Source of the DNA: Lutraria lutraria
Taxonomy: Eukaryota > Mollusca > Bivalvia > Venerida > Mactridae
Direction: 5' to 3'
Length of the DNA stretch: 64,000 bases
Assembly (NCBI GenBank): GCA_964023205.1
Contig: OZ026845.1
Coordinates: 9,124,001-9,188,000 of the forward strand
Made by a program: the position numbers and the translations under genes. Positions 56,801-64,000 of the stretch are shown here, in pieces; position 1 is the first letter of the stretch, and each line of letters opens with the position of its first letter. Under the pieces are notes generated by a model that saw only the letters and a program-made list of their open reading frames with translations, was not told the origin of the DNA and did not search any database.

Positions 56801-59800
56801 GAACCAACCAGAATTATCAGCAAGCATCACTTCAGCTCCGATATCATCAGCAAATTCTGCAAGTGATTCGTTTCATCTTTCTGATAGCCCAGTGATTTCT
56901 TCAATGTCAATGGCTTTCCAGTATCCTGATATAGTTCCAACTATTTCTTCAATGTCACAAAGTGAATTTTCATCAACATCATTCACATCAGTATCTGCTA
57001 GTTCTAGTGAAATAAATCATTTGGACAGTTCACATATAATCGAGTCATCTTCTTACAATTTAAACATTCCCGGTACTTCACATACAGCAGCTAGTTCTAA
57101 GTCAGAATATTCAAGGACATCAATCGATTCAAATGAAGCTAGTCAAATACCTACACTCGTATCATATGTACCATCATCTGTCTCATCAACTGCACCAGGT
57201 AGGTAACAAAGTCTCAGTTTTGTTTATTAAAAGTTTAATCGTACGTTTTATTTATGTAATTTATTTTGAATTTATTTTGAATAGTTTTGGACATCTATTT
57301 GCGTTTAGTTTAGTTTGAACAGATAAATGGATTGAGTCGTGACAACAAGTCAAAGCAAAACGTTGTACAAATTAAGTAATATGAACATAAATGCACGTTT
57401 TGTCAAAGTCTGTGTCAGAAATCATACTCTCATAAGATGACAAAGACAAACTGAAAGTTTAGCGATATGATAGGAATCATCTTCTTTAAGTATTGCGACG
57501 GAAATAATGATGAAAAATTAAGAGTAATCACGTGCAATGTTTACTTTCCTATATCAACGGATCACTTGGGTGTGTTCTTTCGTTTCTTTGATAAACCGAG
57601 CATTAGATAGTTAGACACGTAAATAACAATTGTTTCGATTTACTCAACGATCATTAAAATAACAGTATTAACTAAACTGATCTTGATAAGTTTACCAAAT
57701 GAACAACTCAATTTTAATTTCCATCACACAGAGCTTCTCCATATTGTCTACAGTAAACATTATGTGGAAAATATTTATTTATTTATTTGATATTACAGCC
57801 CCTGTTGTGACAAGGTTTCCTTCATCGACGCGGATACGTTCCACCCCGGTAACTAGTACCTCCTTAAGACCAATCTCTAATCAAACTCACACTGGCAGCA
57901 CTCGTACAACCAGCAAGAAGGAGGATAACTTGACAAACAGTACAACAACTATAGTAACAACGAGAAAGAAAACGCACTCTGATAAAGGTATAATTGATCA
58001 ACATTTTTTTCTTTAATATCAAAATAGACATTTTACCAACGTATACTATCTTACTACATATACTGCACTGCATACATTAATTATCTATTTTACTTATTTA
58101 TTTTTATTTTACTTATTTTCACTGCATAACATGATTACACGCACTTATTGGTGCATCCAAAGACAGTCTGTTCTATGTCTGAAGATAATTGTTGATATTA
58201 TATGTGGTTTTACAGCATACAAACTATGGTGATGTCATATTGTATACGGTTTTAATTCGTTTTAGACAAACCAGAAAATTCCAGTAGCTCTACATTGTCA
58301 ACAAGCATCAGGACGTCTGTGATATCCACACCTATATCATCAAGTAACATTCAACACGTTATATCAACTTCACAGGTCTGTTATCTTTATATAACATTTC
58401 TTAAATGTCAAAGTTAAACACTAACTTGAGCATACCACCGACTGCCTAGTTATTCAAATTCGTGCACAAGACTTTAAAATCAGTTTGGCGCTTTGCGTCA
58501 GAGTGCTTTTGTGTGCTGCTCGCTATTGATAACACAAGATCAGGAAAATATTCAATCCTGAAATGCAATGAGTTATCTAAACAAACACCTCAATGCCTTC
58601 TTACCTTTTTGCTTAGAAAAAAATAAATATAATCACATTTGTAACATCTTTTGCACATGTTACGAGTGTGGTCTTATCGAGGGCCATGAAAAGCAATGTT
58701 ACAGATCCACAATACAATTATTTGTAAATTTACTTCGACAATTGTATCACCTGTTGTATCACGTCTAATTTTGTTCCTGTGCAGTACAAGTGTAAGTTAT
58801 TCTCGCTAAAAGCACAACTATAAATTATTTATGAATTCATTTTTAACTCATTCGCAATTTTCGTTTTAGAAAACTGTTGTTCCTACGCCTCCCCCAGTTT
58901 ACATTGAGATAGAATTAAGTATGGGATGGAATGCATTCTGCTCGTCGAAGATGATGTTTATATCACAGATCAGAAATATTATAATATCTAAAGAAGAAAT
59001 CACGGTACCAATGGAACAGTTTAAGCTAACAACAGAGGTAAAGCTATTACACCTACATTCCCTGATCAACAAGCCATTCATAAATGAATTGTGTTGTATT
59101 GTCTTAGATTATGTTGATAAAACATGTCACGTGACTTGTGCTATGGACATAGTCAATGGCAGATAGAAGTACTTGAGTACAGATTAGTATCAAGGCTTAA
59201 TTTTATATGTTACCTCATCAAGTATACCAACATTGAAAATGACACAAACGCAGAGTTTGCCACTTCGAAAAGTCTTATTCTTATTCAAAATTGCATATAT
59301 TTTTATCCCATTCGGCTTTTTAGCTATTGGGGTGGCCCTGTGTCCGTCGTCCGTGGTGAATTGTAAGGCGTGAATATTTTGCTTAAAAACCCTCTCTTCT
59401 GACCAAATGTATTGGAACTTTATAGCAGTCCTCCTTGGTTGGTCCTCTATCAGATTCCTTTAAATCTAGTTGATTCATGCAGAACTCTGGTTGACATGAC
59501 ATCAAACAGAAACAACTTAAAACTATTTTTAAAATAATTTAGAAGACCCAGAGCTAAGATGTTTGGCATGTAGCATTGTCTTAAGTGAGTTCTTTCAAAT
59601 TCCTTCGAATGATGACCTCCGGATCGAAATTGGCCACGCTCGAGGGGTCACGTGAATTTACATGTGCTTATGTAGAGAAAACTTTTTAAAAATCTCCACT
59701 GAAACCACAAGGCATAGAGTCTAAATATTTTGACATGTAGAATTGCCTAAAAGACATCTACCAAATTCCTTCAAATTACGCCCCTGGTAAAAATTGACTC

Positions 59801-62800
59801 CGCACTGGGAGAGGTCTTTAGGCTTAACATAGGTTTACAGTGATGATTTTAAAAAAAAAGCATAAAAATCAACTGCTAGCCTGATTACAAAATAATTTTA
59901 CAGAAATGGTCCTTGGGTAGTCCTCTTCTATAAATACTCAGGGAATTGAAATGCATATGGATCTCTGGTTACCATAGCAACCAATAGAAAAACATTTTTT
60001 AAAACTCATGAAAAATCAACTGTTAGCCTCATTTCACTGTAATGCTTCTTGGTTATACCTGTACTAAAATTTATCAAGGACTTACAATTTATTTGTAGCA
60101 CTGGTTGCCATAGCAACCAATTTGGAAATATTATCAAAAATTGATAAAAACGACCCAAGAACTTACTTCACTTAGCAACCAATGACTTCACTAGCAGCCA
60201 GTGACTCTCCCTAGCAACATTTGATTTCCTTAGCAACCATTGACCGGTACAGGGTGGGAAATTGTTTTCCCTATATCGCCATATGGAGAATTTAAAATTG
60301 CTGATCCGATTTCAAAATAAATATCACAAAAATAGCCTCTATCAATAAACATTAAACAATTTGTACACCTTGTCCAGCTTAGCGATACAGGGCTGTCTGA
60401 ACCGTCTTGTTTGATGCTTTATAAATTCATTAAATTGTTCTATATTTTTCAGTATTGTAGCGATGTCAATACGAATGAATTGAGTACTGAAAGAATTACT
60501 ATTCAAATGTATATTGTTGGCGATGATGGCAAAATAGACGCCAGTCTTACTTTTGTAACGTCCGATGTTATCGTGAAAGGCTACCAAGATTCGAATTATT
60601 TCAAAGACAAAGTAAGTACATTGTATATACTTATATAAAGTGATGGTTGTATTATTTAATGATTGTTTTCTTTGCCTCGTGCAGTGAAAATTTACACACC
60701 CGCTCTTTTCACAAAGGAATATATTGCAATGGTCATCGTTTTGTAAGAAATACCTAACTGTAGATATGTAAAACAAGCCGTCTAAGACAAACTTCACGTT
60801 ACAACATCAACTTGAACAATCTCTTCCTCGTCATTTGTCTTAATTCTACGTTTGTAGTACATGTATTGTGTTTTATCCATCAGGCTCAAACATAAATATA
60901 TAGTAGAAGTATCATTTATTTTGGCAAAGGGGAGTACCACGCGTGCGTCTTCTATGTTCCGGGCCATGTAAATGCTTGAACAAATGTATTTATTATTTAT
61001 GTATCTATGAAATTTTGTTGCTATTCACCAAATAAGATATTTTATTTCAGATTGTTTCTGTCCATTATCACCCAAACAATGTTGTCGAGAGAGTGTCCAA
61101 TGAAAAGACTTTACGTAAACCGACGTCCCCTGATCTTACCATGGTGATAGTGATCGCAGCAGTGGGTGGAGTTTGTTGTATAGCGCTTATAATTCTCCAG
61201 GTAGTTGTACTTTTTCCATGTATATGTCTATGTATCACCATATACATTCAATAATCATATCATTTATTAAACTAGTGATCATTTTTATAGTTTTAAATAC
61301 AAAACTTATATGGCGTGATAGCTAGCTTATTATTGCAACAACTGGTGGTAGTAAATGGACCCGCCTCCGTGGTCTAGTGGTTAAGGTCGCTGACTCCAAA
61401 TTACTGTAACCTCCCGCTGACAGTATGTCGTTGGTTCGAGCCCAGCTACCGATATGAGGAAGTAGAAAGTTGCTTACGGAGGATGATGGGCTAGTAATGG
61501 TTCTACCCAGGTACGTTGCTAAGGTGAACTGTCCGCCTCATATGACTCTGTCAGTTGAAAACTCAAACAAACAAACAAACAGAAAACAAAACACGTATCT
61601 ATTGAATTAATTGAGACCAACCAAAAGATTGTCAGAAATATAAAGTTTTCTCTTATTTTAGATTTTGATTCATCGACGTGTGAAGTCCAAAAAGAAGCAA
61701 CGACCATTAATGAGTCACCGTACATCAATACAAAGTCTGGATCACGTGGCACTTGGTGTCATACCAAAGTCTCGACCCGGAAGTGGACACTGGAACCCTG
61801 CATGGGATGGCACTTTGGAAGAGGTAAATATAAAATTTAAATTGATAACAATAACATGTAGTTGTTCGCAAATAATACTTATAATGAGTGTTAATTTCAT
61901 AACAAAAAGCAAAGGTTCAATTTTTCCCCTATATAATTATTATTATAGTAAAGATATAGAACTCCTGAATCCAGAAATCACGAAAAAAATACACCGGTCG
62001 TGTTCATCAAGTCCGTGTTGTAACAATTTTAAACCGATTTTTAAAAGCCTGGTCATATTAGACGCCGAAATGTTTTCTCTTTAATTACCATCTCATAAAC
62101 TGATTATCATTTATTTACCACGACACAATCATCAAAAATTTAACCTAACATTAATTACATTTTGTATATCAGAACAGAACAGAACAGAACAGAACATACG
62201 TTTATTAAATATTGTGTAACAAGGACACATTGATATAAACAATTATATACATTGTACAAACAGTATTCGGTTGATGTACATAATAAAATCACAATAATCA
62301 TAAGATGACTACATGTATATACTGGTTTCTGAATTCCTTGATTAATTCAACATATTGTTTTCGTTCTTTCTCCATAGACTTGACACAGGTAACTAACTGT
62401 ATCATGAATAGATTATAAAAATATGAAAAAAAAATTAAAAAAAATATTTATTAATATTTAACATATTAATAATTTTTTTTTTTTTCATATTTGTATAATC
62501 TATTCATGATACAGTTACCTGTGAGACTTGACTGAGGTTTTCAGAGTGTCAATTTCTAGTTGTCTCGTTCTTAGTTCTTCAACCGTCTTGACATCAAATT
62601 CCCTACTCTTGCATTTTTTTCTCCAACACATTTACCTTTCCCCCCAATTCCGTTATCATACCCGTTAATCCGTTGACCGTATGTTCAATATTTTCGAGTT
62701 TCGCCAATTTTAAATCCATTGTATCTAGTCTACTCAAAATAAGTGTGAACGGATCTATCGTCATATTGTATCCAGGTTGTGCTTGTAACGGTATCACTCG

Positions 62801-64000
62801 TGTACTAGTATGAACTTGATTGTTTGGGGTAACAAAGGGTGTAGGGGTTGAAGATATTAGTCCAGTTTGTATTGCCTGTGAAATGTTTGGTGACCCCTGA
62901 CTATATACACTAGAGTTCGTATTTCCACTGATTTGACCAACACCTTGATTTGTTTGGTTATTCATATTTATATTTTGATTCTTGATTGCTCCGGAACGAG
63001 CCTGGTTCTGGTCTACAGCAATTCGTTTTACGTGCGTATCGTCTTGGTTATTTGGAGAGCGAACATGTTCCTTCCTCTATTTACTTCTCATAACTGTATA
63101 TCATAAATGTAATTCTATTTCAGTTGGAACCTAAAGAATTATCCCATGTCTTCAGTTTTTCATTATTGGCGAATTTTTGTATGAATACAGCAGCAATACA
63201 CGCAGAATTTCAGGTAAATGGACGGATGTTTTCTCTTATATATTTCTTACGTTTCGAAAAAAACTATGGAGTTAGTAGAATCGTTAATATACAGTCATTC
63301 AGCCAAATGAAAAAAGTACAACCTCTCCAGAGCGGCCCTCTCTTGAGCAACACCCTCCTTTCAACAACAGCAGGATTGTTCCAACTGCACGATTTAACCA
63401 TAAATTTAACATCTCCAAAGCAATAACCTCTCAACAACAACATAATTTTGCTACTCCCAAAGGGTGTGGCTTAGGAGAGGTTGCACTGTATGACATATAC
63501 ATCACGGTCTAAACAGCGAACAAATTGTAACTTCCAACAAACATGCTGTTAATGTCAACATGCGTGGTGTAGGAGTCACCATGCACTATACCAGTAAGTC
63601 CAATGGCAGTGTTAATGAGCAAACTGTAACAATAAGCAAGCATTGTGTAATCTTTACCTAAGTACCATTCCATACCCAATATTATAGATTTTATCTTATT
63701 TAAAACCTCGCTTCATTAAAATTCCGGAAAATATACATTTACGTATGGTCATGTTGTTTGTACCATAATCTCAATATACGTGTGTTATAAGGTAGTAATA
63801 CCTTTATTTGCTTGTCATTATATCATGTTCACCACATCACATGTATTCTTTTCAGTCTATACCGTTTGTAAGTCTGGATAGGCCAAGTTTTGTATATGAT
63901 GAAGACGATAAAAACAGATTCGCCAACGTTCTTGCATGTGAGTATACTACTATATAACTTACAAAATAGTTTTGGTGAAATGAATAGTTTAAGTAACATG
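53794..64000 (+). CDS. Receptor-type protein tyrosine phosphatase with mucin-like ectodomain (3' end beyond window)
   Basis: Eleven exons (53794-53824, 54724-54818, 55296-57198, 57799-57987, 58266-58375, 58870-59037, 60453-60611, 61051-61200, 61662-61823, 63124-63213, 63856-63937) join without a stop into 1046 residues and run on past the window. All introns are GT-AG and every phase agrees. Order: signal peptide 1-20; a 635-residue acidic, Asn/Gly-rich then Ser/Thr-rich exon; further Ser/Thr linkers to ~776; a membrane-proximal module 777-905 with Cys800 and Cys834; a transmembrane helix ~916-938; basic HRRVKSKKK; then AEFQSIP and DDKNRFANVLA-Y, the KNR(Y/F).N(I/V)LPYDHSRV opening of receptor PTP domains. 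AEFQSIP is as I recall it in CD45. It should sit in the plasma membrane and remove phosphate from phosphotyrosines. The catalytic HCSxGxGR(T/S) lies outside the window, so whether the enzyme is active is unknown. Confidence 0.82.
54034..54466. mobile_element. Inverted-repeat element in PTP intron 1, with internal duplication
   Basis: GTGCGATTTTATTAAACTGTCA (from 54207; a close copy with TTGCGATTTT at 54036) is mirrored at 54437-54463 by TGACAGGTTAATAAAATCGC, then ACTATACG. The inner part is a tandem duplication of ~172 bases, each copy ending AAATAAACGAAAACT. This is a MITE whose left end was duplicated. Confidence 0.6.
54472..54556. repeat. (GTAT/ATGG/GCAT)n tetranucleotide repeat
   Basis: A compound microsatellite TATG, then GGAT, then GCAT units, in intron 1 of the PTP gene. 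The ORF reading MDGWMDAW is an artefact. Confidence 0.93.
54724..54818 (+). CDS. PTP gene exon 2: signal peptide end and mature N-terminus
   Basis: Starts after TTATTGAAG in phase 1 (completing Ala) and reads AIVLLTECGAIPFRHKRQ then INDLAHLNHGILQQ, ending CAG|GTAAAT in phase 0. The predicted signal cleavage is after Gly-Ala. The following RHKRQ is a potential dibasic processing site. Confidence 0.7.
55296..57198 (+). CDS. PTP gene exon 3: large mucin-like ectodomain exon
   Basis: Acceptor CACTTTTCAG|GAC in phase 0, donor ACCAG|GTAGGT in phase 1. It encodes about 634 residues without any ATG at the start, which explains why a naive ORF begins at a TTG (55347). The first ~370 residues are rich in Asp, Glu, Asn and Gly with many short acidic runs. 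The last ~210 are dominated by Ser and Thr (TSVSASSSE, SSVSSTAP), as in O-glycosylated stalks. No folded domain or cysteine framework is visible. The long single exon and low complexity suggest fast evolution. Confidence 0.88.
57799..57987 (+). CDS. PTP gene exon 4: Ser/Thr-rich linker
   Basis: ATTACAG|CC in phase 1 to AAAG|GTATAA in phase 1, encoding PVVTRFPSSTRIRSTPVTST and a further Thr-rich, basic segment ending KKTHSDK. Since it is symmetric (1-1) it could be alternatively spliced without shifting frame, as ectodomain exons of CD45-like proteins are. That is inference. Confidence 0.78.
58266..58375 (+). CDS. PTP gene exon 5: Ser/Thr-rich linker
   Basis: TTTTAG|AC in phase 1 to CACAG|GTCTGT in phase 0, encoding KPENSSSSTLSTSIRTSVIS and on to STSQ. 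The donor is weaker than the others. The frame is open throughout and the composition matches the neighbouring exons. Confidence 0.75.
58870..59037 (+). CDS. PTP gene exon 6: start of membrane-proximal module
   Basis: TTTTAG|AAA to GAG|GTAAAG, phase 0 at both ends. KTVVPTPPPVYIEIELSMGW NAFC marks a change from low complexity to a folded-looking alpha/beta pattern. A proline hinge comes first, followed by a strand, a Trp/Cys and a helix (KMMFISQIRNIIIS). A SEA-like fold is possible by pattern but not shown. Confidence 0.82.
59310..60240 (-). mobile_element. Pearl-like element, diverged reverse copy in PTP intron 6
   Basis: The plus strand reads the inverse of 18871-20620. AGAGCTAAGATGTTTGGCAT, GTAGCATTGTCTTAAG, AAATTGGCCACGCTCGAGGG and AACCACAAGGCATAGAGTC match the inverse of the cores there. 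The flank TTTTTAGCTATTGGGGTGGC, then CGTCGTCCGTGG, matches the inverse of that element's right flank. Only about two cores remain, and the far side is padded by TTGCCATAGCAACC repeats. Confidence 0.65.
60453..60611 (+). CDS. PTP gene exon 7: membrane-proximal module
   Basis: TTTTTCAG|TAT to AAA|GTAAGT, phase 0-0, 53 residues with Cys834 and alternating strand-like segments (RITIQMYIVGDDGKIDASLT). The reverse-strand 151-codon ORF across it (60342-60797) is a shadow. Confidence 0.82.
61051..61200 (+). CDS. PTP gene exon 8: stalk and transmembrane helix
   Basis: TTTATTTCAG|ATT to CTCCAG|GTAGTT, phase 0-0. After PTSPDLT comes a 20-residue hydrophobic run (MVIVIAAVGGVCCIALIILQ) that continues three residues into exon 9. 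It is the only strong helix in the gene besides the signal peptide, so the topology is type I. Confidence 0.87.
61358..61590 (+). repeat. tRNA-derived SINE, family A, in PTP intron 8
   Basis: GACCCGCCTCCGTGGTCTAG then TGGTTAAGGTCGCTGACTCC, a B box GGTTCGAGCCC, the body phrase GGTTCTACCCAGG and a CAAACAAACAAAC tail. It is the best-preserved copy of the family here. Not a tRNA gene, for lack of acceptor-stem pairing. Confidence 0.85.
61662..61823 (+). CDS. PTP gene exon 9: basic cytosolic juxtamembrane segment
   Basis: TATTTTAG|ATT to GAAGAG|GTAAAT, phase 0-0, 54 residues: ILIHRRVKSKKKQRPLMSHR then TSIQSLDHVALGV and HWNPAWDGTLEE. The basic stop-transfer cluster places this side in the cytosol. 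RTSIQSL is a possible phospho-site. A kinase-interaction motif is conceivable but weak. Confidence 0.82.
62171..62205. repeat. (AGAAC)n pentanucleotide tail
   Basis: Seven AGAAC units, forming the 3' terminal repeat of the reverse-strand retroelement. Confidence 0.9.
62384..62523. mobile_element. 140-bp palindromic MITE with 8-bp duplication
   Basis: CACAGGTAACTAACTGTATC then ATGAATAGATTATA pairs with TATAATCTATTCATGATACA then GTTACCTGTG, around an A/T-only centre. AGACTTGA flanks both sides exactly (62376-62383 and 62524-62531), the 8-bp duplication typical of hAT-type transposition. Removing the element and one duplication rejoins the interrupted reading frame of the retroelement relic. 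Confidence 0.88.
63124..63213 (+). CDS. PTP gene exon 10: lead into the phosphatase domain
   Basis: TCTATTTCAG|TTG to TTTCAG|GTAAAT, phase 0-0, 30 residues: LEPKELSHVFSFSLLANFCM then NTAAIHAEFQ. The ending joins exon 11 to give AEFQSIP, the conserved (E/Q)F..(I/L)P before receptor PTP domains. Confidence 0.82.
63315..63490. mobile_element. Small mariner-type MITE, copy 3, in PTP intron 10
   Basis: AGTACAACCTCTCCAGAGCG at the left, mirrored by AGGAGAGGTTGCACTGTA at the right. An inner phrase CAACAACAACATAATTTTGC resembles copy 1. Same family as 7674 and 9197. Confidence 0.65.
63856..63937 (+). CDS. PTP gene exon 11: first residues of the PTP domain
   Basis: TTTTCAG|TCT in phase 0 to GCAT|GTGAGT in phase 1, encoding SIPFVSLDRPSFVYDEDDKN then RFANVLA and the first base of a Tyr-type codon. 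DKNRFANVLA-Y fits the KNR(Y/F).N(I/V)LPYDHSRV motif, with an intron in the middle as in many PTP genes. Later exons lie past 64000. Confidence 0.85.

Larger units (their letters stand above)
62165..62965 (-). pseudogene. Retroelement ORF1-like coiled-coil relic with microsatellite tail
   Basis: The minus strand encodes MNNQTNQGVGQISGNTNSSV, a Gln/Asn/Ser-rich start, then a coiled coil (ILSRLDTMDLKLAKLENIEH, VNGLTGMITELGGKVNVLEK). A slip in an A run near 62615 shifts the frame, which continues CKSREFDVKTVEELRTRQLE. The reading is then cut by the MITE at 62384-62523 and resumes MEKERKQYVELIKEF. A 3' UTR with AATAAA and a TGTTC repeat tail (62171-62205) ends it. The layout suggests a non-autonomous or truncated LINE. 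It lies in PTP intron 9. Confidence 0.6.

Noticed and set aside
60342..60797. 151-aa reverse-strand ORF
   Set aside because: Antisense shadow of exon 7, which is supported by phase and splice sites.
61358..61460. tRNA gene
   Set aside because: A and B boxes are present, but there is no acceptor stem or anticodon arm pairing, and SINE body and CAAA tail follow.
55296..61823. KIAA1549-type mucin-like membrane protein
   Set aside because: Considered for the Ser/Thr-rich type I layout. The later exons show the receptor PTP opening motif, which KIAA1549 proteins lack.

Overview
This is an AT-rich, repeat-dense eukaryotic window with spliced genes. Three things point to a marine invertebrate, most likely a bivalve mollusc: several tRNA-derived SINE families, an element with the pearl-like tandem-core layout known from bivalves, and LINEs carrying a 2A-like peptide. 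I do not assign a species.

Host genes. Two genes look functional. (1) 40060-42345 (+) is a single coding exon for a signal-peptide-bearing, multi-pass membrane protein of 761 aa that matches no family I recognise. (2) From 53794 to past the window end (+), eleven exons with compatible phases encode a receptor-type protein tyrosine phosphatase. They give a split signal peptide, a very long acidic then Ser/Thr-rich mucin-like ectodomain, a two-cysteine membrane-proximal module, one transmembrane helix, a basic cytosolic stretch and the first residues of the PTP domain. The catalytic part lies beyond 64000.

Mobile DNA, left to right. 1.2-7.15 kb: a LINE with an ORF1 relic and an intact 1174-aa ORF2 (2A-like motif, APE endonuclease, reverse transcriptase, terminal zinc knuckle). 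7.6-9.4 kb: two small MITEs and a SINE. 12.1-12.6 kb: a 24-bp tandem array. 13.4-14.6 kb: a 1.1-1.2 kb non-autonomous element, repeated at 37.6-38.65 kb. 16.2-17.3 kb: a 44-bp satellite. 18.9-20.6 kb: a pearl-like element with ~160-bp cores, with a reverse-strand copy at 59.3-60.2 kb. 21.8-24.3 kb: a pogo-like transposon with a spliced but frameshifted transposase. 25.8 kb: a LINE tail. 28-28.6 kb: a PIF/Harbinger transposase relic. 30.3-31.0 kb: a 30-bp minisatellite. 31.6-33.4 kb: a LINE lacking its RT catalytic motif. 34.6-35.2 kb: a Tc1-like relic. 36.2-36.7 kb: a reverse-strand LINE ORF1 relic. 36.94-39.23 and 52.01-53.22 kb: two near-palindromic hAT-like elements with 8-bp target duplications, one carrying a nested insertion and the other sitting inside an older repeat. 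44-51 kb: more LINE tails, SINEs and inverted-repeat elements.

The host genes are thus embedded in layered insertions, several of which lie in introns of the phosphatase gene. Empty and filled site comparisons inside the window fix the order of some events.
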